In this document: positions 55,435 through 63,296 of the stretch, one piece after another
How positions within the stretch are numbered: position 1 is the first letter of the stretch
Layout: each line of letters begins with the position of its first letter
Origin: a virus
Strand: one strand, 5' to 3'
Virus record (IMG/VR): IMGVR_UViG_3300044638_006148
Coordinates: 1 to 63,296 of that record
Length of the DNA: 63,296 nucleotides
Position numbers and translations under genes: made by a program
The notes under the pieces: model-generated
What the model saw: only the letters and a program-made list of their open reading frames with translations
What the model was told of the DNA's origin: nothing
Database searches by the model: none

Positions 55435-56697
55435 ATGAAAATTTTTATTCAGATAGCTTCTTACAGAGACCCACAGTTGGTTCCAACCCTTAAAGATATG
55501 ATTGCAAATGCAAAAAAACCAAAGAATTTGGTTTTCGGTATCGCAAGACAATTTAGTGAATCTGACGGATTCGATAATTTAGATGAATACAGGAAAGATA
55601 AAAGATTCAAAATCTTGGATATTCCATATCAGGAATCTAAGGGAGTTTGTTTTGCCAGAAATCTTACCCAACAATTATATGATGGTGAAACATACACCCT
55701 ACAAATTGATTCTCACATGAGATTCATTAAGGATTGGGATGATGTGTTAATTAAGATGATTAAAGGGTTACAAAAGGATGGATATAAGAAACCTTTACTA
55801 ACAGGTTATGTGCCGTCATTTGACCCTGAAAACGACCCAGCAGGTAGATCACAAGACGCTTGGAGAATGGCATTCGACAGATTTATTCCTGAAGGAGCGG
55901 TATTCTTCTTGCCTGAAACAATTCCAGGTTGGAAAGAAATGACAAAACCCGTAACCTCAAGATTTTACTCAGCTCACTTCTGTTTCACTTTAGGTCAATT
56001 CTCAACTGAAGTACAACACAATCCTGAATACTATTTCCACGGAGAAGAAATCTCTATCGCAGCAAGAGCATACACTTGGGGTTATGATTTATTCCACCCA
56101 CACATTCCTGTCGTGTACCACGAGTACACTCGTAAAGGTCGCACTAAGCAGTGGGATGATGACAAGACATGGGGAGATAAAAACAAACACTCTCACCTAA
56201 CAAATAGAAAACTATTTGGTATGGATGGTGAAACTCAAGAAGGACATGACGGGCCGTACGGATTTGGTACTGTTAGAACTTTAAGAGAATATGAAAGATA
56301 TGCGGGTTTATTATTTGAAAAAAGAGCGGTTGACCAACACTGTTTGGATAAAAACTATGCACCTAGTCCTGTAATTGAAGATGAAGAGGAGTGGAAAAAA
56401 AGTTTCTCAACAATATATAAACATTGTATTGATATTGGATATTCAAGTGTGCCTGAAAAAGATTATGATTTTTGGGTGGTTGCATTCCACGGTCCAAATG
56501 ATGAAACGATTTACCGAAGAGATGCCGATAAAAATGAAATTGCTGGATTTATGAGAGACCCTGACAAATATTGTAAAGTTTGGAGAGAATTCCCAACAAC
56601 AATTTTACCATCATATTGGGTTGTATGGCCTCACTCAGAATCTAAAGGTTGGTGTGATAGGCTAACTGGACAACTAAACCATAATATCGTGTCTTAA
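55435..56697 (+). CDS. Glycosyltransferase of the PF11397 (Skp1 GlcNAcT-like, GT60) type
   Basis: 420 residues. Start KIFIQIASYRDPQLVPTLKD and the metal motif LQIDSHMRF (DSH in place of DxD, about 93-95) are the marks of the PF11397 family, whose eukaryotic members add GlcNAc to hydroxyproline of Skp1. Other family-like stretches: GVCFARNLTQQLYDGE and FCFTLGQFSTEV. First of five plus-strand transferases; TATAAATC ends two bases before the ATG. Because its relatives modify proteins, it is a good candidate for fibre glycosylation. Confidence 0.72.
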   Translation: MKIFIQIASYRDPQLVPTLKDMIANAKKPKNLVFGIARQFSESDGFDNLDEYRKDKRFKILDIPYQESKGVCFARNLTQQLYDGETYTLQIDSHMRFIKDWDDVLIKMIKGLQKDGYKKPLLTGYVPSFDPENDPAGRSQDAWRMAFDRFIPEGAVFFLPETIPGWKEMTKPVTSRFYSAHFCFTLGQFSTEVQHNPEYYFHGEEISIAARAYTWGYDLFHPHIPVVYHEYTRKGRTKQWDDDKTWGDKNKHSHLTNRKLFGMDGETQEGHDGPYGFGTVRTLREYERYAGLLFEKRAVDQHCLDKNYAPSPVIEDEEEWKKSFSTIYKHCIDIGYSSVPEKDYDFWVVAFHGPNDETIYRRDADKNEIAGFMRDPDKYCKVWREFPTTILPSYWVVWPHSESKGWCDRLTGQLNHNIVS

Positions 56698-56698
56698 T

Positions 56699-57652
56699 AT
56701 GAGTAAAAAATTAATAATACATCAACCTACAAATCACTATAGCAACAGATATAAGTATTATAATGTTTTTTTTGATAACTTAGTAAAAAAATTGTCAGAA
56801 AAAAATGAGGTTATTGTTGATAGATATTATAAAAACGTTCATAGAGGACGTGTTAATGTTGAGTTAGGATGGCATGAAGACCAAGATTTTTTTGTCGAAA
56901 TGCAAGATTGTGAAATGATTATAGAAGACTATGACACCAAAGAAACTCAAATTCTAAGTGTGTCTGATGACTTAACTCCCACTTCATTAAATCTTCAGTC
57001 CTATGACAACACAAAAAAAATATTTATATCTCAGTTCGTACGAAATAAGGTATATCATCATGTTGCCAAAGAACACCAACACAAGTATTTCCCATGGATT
57101 TATTTCCCGTCTAATGAATACGATTTAGAATCGTTTTATCAAAAAAGACAAGAAATAACACCTAAGGACGATAGAATGTATTTTAGAGGAGAGACTTTTA
57201 GTAGAACAATTTTGAACCACTTTACTCCTGATGTATTTTATGGCGGCAATTCCATTGGAGGATTTGATACATATGTAAATGAACTCATTAAATTCAAATT
57301 AGGATTATCAGTTGCTGGCCGAGGTGAGATGTGTTATAGAGATATTGAATATATGGGACTTGGTGTTCCATTCATTAGATTTGAATACACAACCGAGTTT
57401 TTCGAACCACTAATTCCAAATGTTCATTACATTTCCGTTGACAGACCTGATGATTTATTTGATTGGATGAAGTTGGATAGACTCGGTGAAAAACATCACG
57501 CGGAGTTAATTATTAAAAGATACTTGGAAGTAAAAGACGACGATGAATTTTTGAACTTTATTTCCAAAAATGCCAAAGAATATTACAATAAATATTTGAG
57601 TCCATCATCGAGTGTGGACTTTACAATCAAAATGTTAGGTTATGAAGTTTAA
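56699..57652 (+). CDS. Glycosyltransferase, GT-B-like
   Basis: 317 residues. RMYFRGETFSRTILNHF followed by the donor-side pattern KFKLGLSVAGRGEMCYRD and EYMGLGVPFIRFEY is typical of exostosin/CAP10-like GT-B enzymes. The N-terminal domain is less conserved. One base after its upstream neighbour and overlapping the next gene by 11 bp. Donor unknown. Confidence 0.62.
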   Translation: MSKKLIIHQPTNHYSNRYKYYNVFFDNLVKKLSEKNEVIVDRYYKNVHRGRVNVELGWHEDQDFFVEMQDCEMIIEDYDTKETQILSVSDDLTPTSLNLQSYDNTKKIFISQFVRNKVYHHVAKEHQHKYFPWIYFPSNEYDLESFYQKRQEITPKDDRMYFRGETFSRTILNHFTPDVFYGGNSIGGFDTYVNELIKFKLGLSVAGRGEMCYRDIEYMGLGVPFIRFEYTTEFFEPLIPNVHYISVDRPDDLFDWMKLDRLGEKHHAELIIKRYLEVKDDDEFLNFISKNAKEYYNKYLSPSSSVDFTIKMLGYEV

Positions 57653-58376
57653 TGAAATACCTAAGTTTGTGGTGAACTTAGAAAGAAGACCCGACCGATT
57701 AGAATCAATCAAATCAGAGATGGAATACATTGGTTGGGATTATGAATTATTTCCCGCAGTCGACACAAACTCACATGTTGGATGTTCATTATCACACATC
57801 GAAATTATAAAGTTGGCTAAAGAAAGAAATTATGAGTGTGTATTAGTTGTTGAGGATGATTGTTCGGTGATGCCATACGCAAAGTCTCTACTTGAAAAAA
57901 TTGAAGTTGAACTTGATAACTTGGAATTTGGTGTAATCAATTTGGCTCCAACATTGAACAGACCTGTGTTGAAACATGATACTCTTGAAACATTGATAGA
58001 CATAACAAATTTGCCACCCTGTCTACCACACCATAGAGATATATTCGCGACTAACATGATACTATATCATCAATCAATATACGATGATTTGTTGGAATTA
58101 GAAGAACCTAGTAAGTTAGGATATTATGCTATAGACGACTTTATATTCAAGTTTATTTCTTCAAAGAAACAAAGTTATATTCCAATTTTACCCATTGGCC
58201 CACAGCATGGTGGATGGTCCGATGTTTCCAATGGCCAATACAATAACTTTTATGTACAAACATATAATTGGAATGGATATTGCCCATTTAAAATTCCTGG
58301 TGAGTTTTTGGACCAACAGAGAAACGAAGAACTTAAACGAAAAAAAGAAATGAAAGATTTTTATTATGTCAGTTAA
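57642..58376 (+). CDS. Family 25 glycosyltransferase
   Basis: 244 residues. FVVNLERRPDRLESIKSEME, GCSLSHIEIIKLAKE and VLVVEDDCSV are the GT25 signature (LPS galactosyltransferases and collagen hydroxylysine galactosyltransferases). The family moves galactose to LPS or to collagen-like protein, so it fits both hypotheses for the glycan. Overlaps both neighbours by 11 bp. Length is short but complete. Confidence 0.8.
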   Translation: MKFNEIPKFVVNLERRPDRLESIKSEMEYIGWDYELFPAVDTNSHVGCSLSHIEIIKLAKERNYECVLVVEDDCSVMPYAKSLLEKIEVELDNLEFGVINLAPTLNRPVLKHDTLETLIDITNLPPCLPHHRDIFATNMILYHQSIYDDLLELEEPSKLGYYAIDDFIFKFISSKKQSYIPILPIGPQHGGWSDVSNGQYNNFYVQTYNWNGYCPFKIPGEFLDQQRNEELKRKKEMKDFYYVS

Positions 58377-59247
58377 ATTTATAACCGCAATTTATAATGA
58401 TTTATATGGTACTGAGTTCGGTGGAAGAATTGGACGAGCAGGTCATTATAGACGAAGTTTATTATCTTTATTAAAGATGACAGACGCAGACTTTCTGTGT
58501 TATACCTCACAGAGAGAGTTAGAATCTTTAGAACAATATTATTACGAAGAATGTTCCATCTCGAGAGAAAAACTCAAATTCCAAGTGTTTGATATTGCAG
58601 ATACAAAGTTTAGAGATATTATCAATCAACATAAAAATCTTGAAGTAACCAAACAAAGTGATAGATGTGTTGAAATTCAATTCAGCAAATTTCATTGGTG
58701 GTGGAATGAAGACAAGTCGTATGACTACTACTATTGGATAGACGCAGGTTTATCTCATTGCGGTTTATTTGCACAGAAATATTTGGGTACAAGTGATTAT
58801 TATGCTCAAAATTATGAATGTAGTTTATTTAATAATTTATTTTTACAGAACTTAATAGATAAGACTGGTGATAAATTTTTGTTAGTCGGTAAAGACAATG
58901 TTAGACATTTTTGGGCCGGTACCGTACACCCTAGATGGTATACTGAGTTTGATGCAAGCATTCACGTGATTGGAGGTATTTTTGGTGGACGTAGAGATTT
59001 GTGGGATAATGTTGTAACCTTGTTTGAAAACTATCTCGAGAATATTATTGTGACTGATAAAAGTATTCCACATGAAGAAAACGTAATGTCATTAATGTAT
59101 TTCAACAACAAAGAGTTATTTGAATTAATCAAATTCGACCATTGGTGGTGTAGAGATAACGCACCAAGAGAAATCCCCGATAACTTTTTTGATAACTATA
59201 TAAGCTTTAATAAAATATTTGAAGAATTAAACGGAATTTATGAGTAA
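58366..59247 (+). CDS. HtrL/YibB-like putative glycosyltransferase
   Basis: 293 residues. The acidic YYWIDAGLSHCGLF and VIGGIFGGRRDLWDNV segments, with an early VKFITAIYNDLYG, match the HtrL/YibB family, a GT-A-like group in LPS clusters. HRPRWY-like and HHxxx sites are not obvious, so activity is inferred. Overlaps its two neighbours by 11 and 8 bp. Confidence 0.62.
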   Translation: MSVKFITAIYNDLYGTEFGGRIGRAGHYRRSLLSLLKMTDADFLCYTSQRELESLEQYYYEECSISREKLKFQVFDIADTKFRDIINQHKNLEVTKQSDRCVEIQFSKFHWWWNEDKSYDYYYWIDAGLSHCGLFAQKYLGTSDYYAQNYECSLFNNLFLQNLIDKTGDKFLLVGKDNVRHFWAGTVHPRWYTEFDASIHVIGGIFGGRRDLWDNVVTLFENYLENIIVTDKSIPHEENVMSLMYFNNKELFELIKFDHWWCRDNAPREIPDNFFDNYISFNKIFEELNGIYE

Positions 59248-60916
59248 TATAACATTAGTAACAGGAATTTGGGATATCGGTAGAGATGAACTTAAGGAAG
59301 GTTGGAGCCGACCGTTTCAACATTATTTGGATAAATTTGAACAACTATTAAAAGTTGAAGAAAACTTAATAATATTCGGTGACGAAGAATTAAGATCTTT
59401 CGTAGAAACAAGAAGAAACCCTGAAAACACACAATTTATCACCCGACCACTAAGTTGGTTTACCAACTCAGAATTTTTTCCATTAATTCAAAAAATTAGA
59501 ACGAATCCAGAATGGTATAATCAGTCGGGTTGGTTAAAAGAATCCACACAGGGTCGTTTGGAAAACTATAATCCATTGGTCATGTCAAAAATGTTTTTGT
59601 TACATGATGCCAAAATTATGGGTAGATTTGATTCCGAATATATATTTTGGATTGATGGAGGATTAACAAATACCGTTCATCCAGGTTATTTCACCCACGA
59701 TAAAGTATTGGATAAATTAACAAAATATGTTTCAAAGTTTTCATTTATATCATTTCCTTACGATGCAGAAAAAGAAATTCATGGGTTTGAATATTCTAAG
59801 TTAAATTCAATCGCAGGAGATAAAGTTAATAAAGTTGCAAGAGGAGGGTTCTTCGGTGGACCCAAACACACAATTAGTGATGTAAATGGAATTTATTATG
59901 GACTGTTAAAAAGTACATTAGAAGAAGGATACATGGGTACTGAAGAATCTATATTCAGTATTATGTGCTACAAACATTCTGACCTATTCAATTATTTTGA
60001 AATCGAATCCAATGGATTAGTTGGTAAATTTTTCGAAGACTTGAAGAATGATACCCTGAAGGCTAAAAATGAAAGTTCTGTTCAAGTTGTTAATAATTTG
60101 GATACAAACAAAGTAGGTCTCTACGTAATCACGTTCAATAGTCCAAAACAATTTAAGACTTTAATTGATTCTATGTTGGCGTATGATAAAGATTATATTA
60201 ACAAGACAACTAAGTTTTTGTTAGATAATTCAAGCGACTTGTCAACTACCGCGGAATACTCGGAGATTTGTAAAGAATTTGGATTCGAACACATTAAAAA
60301 AGATAATTTGGGAATATGCGGGGGTAGACAATGGATTGCAGAACACTTCCAAAATGAAACAGATTTGGATTATCATTTGCTATTTGAAGATGATATGTTT
60401 TTTTATCCAAACGAAGGTAAAGTTTGTAGGAATGGATTCAATCGGTACGTTCCAAACTTATATAGTAAGTCGTTAGAAATTATTAAAAAAGAAAACTTTG
60501 ATTTTTTGAAGTTAAACTTCACAGAATTTTACGGTGATAATAGTGTGCAGTGGAGTTGGTACAACGTGCCACAACATGTTAGAACAGAATTTTGGCCAGA
60601 TAAACCTAGATTACCTGAAATTGGATTAGACCCTAATGCACCTAAAACACAATTTAACTCAGTGTTATCTCATAAGGGAGTTCCTTACGCTAAAGGTGAA
60701 ATTTACTACTGTAATTGGCCTCAGATTGTTAGTAGAATTGGAAACCAAAAGATGTTTTTAGATACAACATGGGCACATATTTTTGAACAAACCTGGATGA
60801 GCCACATGTATCAATTGGTAAAAAAAGGAGAATTGTACCCTGGATTGTTATTACTAACACCTACAGAGCATAACCGTTTTGACCACTATTCTCGTGATTT
60901 AAGAAAAGAGAACTAA
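59240..60916 (+). CDS. Two-domain transferase: HtrL-like + GT2-like
   Basis: 558 residues. Residues 1 to about 275 parallel the preceding gene (NITLVTGIWDIGRDE, YIFWIDGGLTNTVHPG, ARGGFFGGPK). From about 290 a GT2-type domain follows: KVGLYVITFNSPKQFKTLID, LDYHLLFEDDMFFY (DD metal site) and later THAFYEH-like C-terminal parts (as printed DTTWAHIFEQTW). Two catalytic modules in one chain, like 25277-26902. Its stop overlaps that of the convergent HNH gene. Confidence 0.68.
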   Translation: MSNITLVTGIWDIGRDELKEGWSRPFQHYLDKFEQLLKVEENLIIFGDEELRSFVETRRNPENTQFITRPLSWFTNSEFFPLIQKIRTNPEWYNQSGWLKESTQGRLENYNPLVMSKMFLLHDAKIMGRFDSEYIFWIDGGLTNTVHPGYFTHDKVLDKLTKYVSKFSFISFPYDAEKEIHGFEYSKLNSIAGDKVNKVARGGFFGGPKHTISDVNGIYYGLLKSTLEEGYMGTEESIFSIMCYKHSDLFNYFEIESNGLVGKFFEDLKNDTLKAKNESSVQVVNNLDTNKVGLYVITFNSPKQFKTLIDSMLAYDKDYINKTTKFLLDNSSDLSTTAEYSEICKEFGFEHIKKDNLGICGGRQWIAEHFQNETDLDYHLLFEDDMFFYPNEGKVCRNGFNRYVPNLYSKSLEIIKKENFDFLKLNFTEFYGDNSVQWSWYNVPQHVRTEFWPDKPRLPEIGLDPNAPKTQFNSVLSHKGVPYAKGEIYYCNWPQIVSRIGNQKMFLDTTWAHIFEQTWMSHMYQLVKKGELYPGLLLLTPTEHNRFDHYSRDLRKEN

Positions 60917-61527
60917 GATAAAATTTTATCACTTTTTTTCAAATTATCTTCAGCCCAAAGTGGCTGAAGATTTGTATAGTGATATAAATCATAAATTTCT
61001 TTTTTAGTGTTTGCGGATGACAACGGTTTTATATGGTCTAAATGCCAACCATAATACCCGTAATTATCCCAAGACATGTTTTCAGTGAACTTGCTCTCAA
61101 TATATTTCATCAAAAAATCATAATCACAACCGACCAAATTAATGGTTCTCGGGTTGTCATATTTTTTGTTCATTATTTCATTTATTCTTGACCTCAAAGA
61201 ATTTTTAATTTTATTTTTTGGGTTTAAGTTATAATTATTTATATAGGTTCTTCTATGTTCTTTATTTTTTTCTAACCATTTTTTGAAAGTTTCAGGATTT
61301 TTTTCCCTATAAATTCTACATTTCTCTTTGTTAATTTCAGGGTTTTCCTTCCTGAATTTTTTAGATTTTTCAGATATAATTTCGGCATTGTTTTTTTTAT
61401 ATGTAGATGAATTTGTATCCATACATTTTTTACATTGTCCCCTATATAAGTTTGAGTATTTATTTTTTTTGTAAAATTCACAAACATCTTTTTCAACCTT
61501 ACACTTACTACAAATCTTTTTTTCCAT
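60913..61527 (-). CDS. HNH endonuclease with zinc ribbon
   Basis: 204 residues. N-terminal CSKCKVEKDVCEFYKKNKYS and CKKC form a zinc ribbon. A charged helical linker follows (about 45-120), then the HNH core GWHLDHIKPLSS, YDLYHYTNLQPLWAEDNLKKSDK. This is a typical phage homing-type HNH with the catalytic His pair DH and NLQPLW. Same plan as 2435-2920. It lies between the last transferase and the replication genes, a usual place for mobile endonucleases. Confidence 0.85.
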   Translation of the reverse strand: MEKKICSKCKVEKDVCEFYKKNKYSNLYRGQCKKCMDTNSSTYKKNNAEIISEKSKKFRKENPEINKEKCRIYREKNPETFKKWLEKNKEHRRTYINNYNLNPKNKIKNSLRSRINEIMNKKYDNPRTINLVGCDYDFLMKYIESKFTENMSWDNYGYYGWHLDHIKPLSSANTKKEIYDLYHYTNLQPLWAEDNLKKSDKILS

Positions 61528-61663
61528 AATATTCTTTCAGTAATTTTTCGATTAAGGTAGATTTTTTTATTTTTTCTTTAACCATTCGGTCAAAAATTTC
61601 GGGGTCTAAACTAATACCAAATTTAACTTTTCGGTCTTCTTCTAATTTTGTAGGTCTTGCCAT
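61508..61663 (-). CDS. Small ribbon-helix-helix DNA-binding protein
   Basis: 51 residues. KVKFGISLDPEIFDRMVKEK is a ribbon strand followed by a helix, and KKSTLIEKLLKEYYG the second helix, as in Arc/CopG-type RHH domains. It overlaps the HNH gene start by 20 bp in another frame, so the two are probably co-translated. TATTTATA ends four bases before the ATG. It may regulate the HNH gene or bind its own region; that is inference. Confidence 0.7.
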   Translation of the reverse strand: MARPTKLEEDRKVKFGISLDPEIFDRMVKEKIKKSTLIEKLLKEYYGKKDL

Positions 61664-61744
61664 ATAGTATAAATATCTGATGAATGATTAAAGTTTCACT
61701 TTTATTAAACAAATATACGATATATTTATTAATAAAGAAAATTA

Positions 61745-62122
61745 ATGGAGTTCTATATTAAGAAAAATGCAACTTTACCAGTTTTGAAAATGCAAATCGT
61801 CCGTGACGGTAGAGCAGGTTACCAACAACTCATGGAAGACCTTGAGGTCTCGACTATATTTTTTACCATGATTGATGTGGAAACAGGTATTCCTAAAATT
61901 GTTTCTGCACCTTGTGAAATCGTTAATTTAATTTTACCTTTGGGGGCAGCACCTGAGTACTATATTTATTTCAAGTTCACCTCAAGAGACACAAATACCC
62001 CTGGCAGATATCAGGGTCAATTTCTCATACGTAACGATGAGGGTAGTTTAATTCTTCCAATTAGAGAAGAACTTTACATTAACATTCAAGATAGTTTTAT
62101 TTCCGAAACTGCTTGTTGCTAA
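61745..62122 (+). CDS. Conserved phage protein upstream of DNA polymerase
   Basis: 125 residues, beta-rich, starting MEFYIKKNATLPVLKMQIVRDG with an internal MIDVETGIPKIVS and YYIYFKFTSRDTNTPGRYQGQF. To my knowledge similar proteins occur in large Bacteroidota phages, with no known function. It ends in Cys-Cys. TATTTATTAATA lies upstream of the ATG. Diverges from the RHH/HNH pair. Confidence 0.6.
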   Translation: MEFYIKKNATLPVLKMQIVRDGRAGYQQLMEDLEVSTIFFTMIDVETGIPKIVSAPCEIVNLILPLGAAPEYYIYFKFTSRDTNTPGRYQGQFLIRNDEGSLILPIREELYINIQDSFISETACC

Positions 62123-62159
62123 TTTGACAAGACACTAATTTCTTTTATATTTATAGACG

Positions 62160-62189
62160 ATGAGTAAGGTAAACTTCACGTTAGTGTGA
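62160..62189 (+). other. Possible 9-residue leader peptide and hairpin before the polymerase
   Basis: ATG at 62160 opens MSKVNFTLV followed by TGA 62187-62189. Both this start and the polymerase start (62218) are preceded by TATAGACG/A. TTCAC (62175-62179) and GTGAA (62185-62189) can form a small stem over the leader's stop, and ATGAGT can pair with ACTCGT (62203-62208). It may be chance; in T4-like phages the polymerase represses its own mRNA by binding a leader hairpin. Confidence 0.3.
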
Positions 62190-62217
62190 AAGCCAATAAA
62201 CCACTCGTATATAGACA

Positions 62218-63296
62218 ATGTTTACAGAACAAGAAATTGAATCGTTCCTACACGGAAACGATCCCGAAGAATTTATAGTCGCAATCGAATTCGACTACGC
62301 TTCCAACTCCATCTACAAAATCAAAGAAATCCCTGGCAAAGGTAAAGAAATTCGTAAGGATACATTCACCCCATTCGCATGGGTTGGTGATTTACGAGAC
62401 ATCAACTTTTATGGCGGTTCAAAAGCCGCTCAGAAGGAAGCCATGACCAAACATGGTATCATGATTGAAAAACTTGACACACACGGTAATGAAAGATTAG
62501 AAAGAGGTATGACCTTTATGGTTAAATCTCTGAAAGGATATCGTGAGCTTATTCAATTTTTTAGAGAAGGTGGATGTGACCCATGGGGTGAGAGAACAAA
62601 AGAAAAAATAATGATTCTATCTCCTGTTGAACAATATCTTGTTTCGAAAGAAAAAAGATTATTCAAAGGATTTGAAGATTATAATCAAGTAACACGTTTG
62701 GTATTTGACTTGGAAACGACCGCATTAGAACCTAAGGACGGTCGTATATTCATGATTGGAATCAAAACCAACAAAGGGTACCATAAAGTAATTGAATGTA
62801 TCGATGAATCTCAAGAAAGAGGTGCCATCATAGAGTTTTTTAATATTATTAATGAATTGAAACCAAGTATTATTGGTGGATATAATTCTGCAAACTTCGA
62901 CTGGCATTGGATATTCGAACGATGTAAAATCTTAAACATTGACCCAAAGAAGATTTGTCGTTCATTACACCCCGACCACTCATTCACAAGGAAAGAAGGT
63001 ATGTTGAAACTTGCTAACGAAGTTGAGTTGTATACTCAGACTTCCATTTGGGGATATAATGTGATTGATATCATTCACGCGGTACGTAGAGCACAAGCAA
63101 TTAACTCAAGTATTAAGTCTGCAGGTTTGAAATATATTACACAGTATATCAATGCTGAAGCTCCTGACCGAGTTTATATTGACCACTTGGACATTGGTCC
63201 ATTTTATGCAAAGAAAGAAGAATTTTGGTTGAATACCCAAAACGGTAACTACCGTAAGGTTGGACAAGACCCAAAGATAGAGGAGATTTGTGAAAG
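62218..63296 (+). CDS. Family B DNA polymerase, N-terminal part (3'-truncated by window)
   Basis: About 359 residues are visible and run off the right edge. The N-terminal domain (about 1-155) is followed by the 3'-5' exonuclease: ExoI VFDLETTALEP with Asp164 and Glu166, and ExoII GGYNSANFDWHW with Asn223 and Asp228. This is the T4 gp43/RB69-type replicative polymerase. The polymerase core lies outside the window. The gene's 5' region has the hairpin and 9-codon open frame noted at 62160. Confidence 0.9.
   Translation, partial: MFTEQEIESFLHGNDPEEFIVAIEFDYASNSIYKIKEIPGKGKEIRKDTFTPFAWVGDLRDINFYGGSKAAQKEAMTKHGIMIEKLDTHGNERLERGMTFMVKSLKGYRELIQFFREGGCDPWGERTKEKIMILSPVEQYLVSKEKRLFKGFEDYNQVTRLVFDLETTALEPKDGRIFMIGIKTNKGYHKVIECIDESQERGAIIEFFNIINELKPSIIGGYNSANFDWHWIFERCKILNIDPKKICRSLHPDHSFTRKEGMLKLANEVELYTQTSIWGYNVIDIIHAVRRAQAINSSIKSAGLKYITQYINAEAPDRVYIDHLDIGPFYAKKEEFWLNTQNGNYRKVGQDPKIEEICE

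Noticed and set aside
1-63296. tRNA genes, integrase, attachment sites, insertion sequences
   Set aside because: I found no cloverleaf-like sequence, no recombinase or transposase motif and no direct repeats flanking a module. A dedicated search with tRNAscan-type tools would be needed to be certain.

Overview
This window reads as part of a large tailed-phage genome (Caudoviricetes, T4-like myovirus grade), most plausibly infecting a Bacteroidota (Flavobacterium-like) host. Support for a phage: a T4 gp55-like late sigma factor, a family B DNA polymerase running off the right edge, PhoH, dUTPase, an OB-fold baseplate-spike protein, and very large fibre proteins, three of which end in S74 intramolecular chaperone domains (plus a fourth with a different stalk head). 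The host guess rests on low GC, scarce Shine-Dalgarno sequences, AT-rich start contexts and the kinds of genes present; it is an inference.

Layout. 1-3 kb: end of an unknown protein, a secreted CAP/SCP protein, a Cys-rich phage protein, an unknown protein and an HNH endonuclease. 2.98-32.09 kb: one unbroken run of minus-strand genes, transcribed right to left, mostly overlapping or a few bases apart and closed by a strong terminator at 2955-2980. It starts with small phage proteins (30-32 kb). It then carries a roughly 19-kb glycan block (9.9-29.4 kb) with dUTPase, an exonuclease, PhoH and a degenerate HAD protein embedded in it. It ends with the sigma factor and virion/baseplate genes (3-9 kb). 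32.14-55.34 kb: ten plus-strand fibre or decoration genes built from low-complexity stalks (Gly-Thr-Ser collagen-like triplets, Pro-Thr-Asn mucin-like stalks, 17-residue NTAVG repeats) and diverse distal domains (C1q-like, cupredoxin-like, S74 chaperone). 55.4-60.9 kb: five more plus-strand glycosyltransferase genes after a terminator. 60.9-63.3 kb: an HNH gene with a small ribbon-helix-helix gene on minus, then a conserved small phage protein and the DNA polymerase on plus.

How it may work together. The glycan block encodes a nucleotide-sugar route: GDP-mannose 4,6-dehydratase, a ColD-type PLP 3-dehydratase whose PLP lysine is a histidine, and a GDP-fucose-synthase/ColC-type epimerase-reductase. 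Together these point to GDP-L-colitose (3,6-dideoxy-L-galactose) or GDP-L-fucose. UDP-galactopyranose mutase is also present, with fucosyltransferase families GT10 and GT11, a GT23-like enzyme and many other transferases (16 glycosyltransferase genes in the window). These genes bracket fibre genes whose stalks consist almost entirely of Gly, Ser, Thr, Pro and Asn. The main hypothesis is therefore a phage-encoded system that makes a deoxy-sugar/galactofuranose glycan and attaches it to its own collagen-like and mucin-like fibres. Remodelling of host surface glycan is the main alternative.
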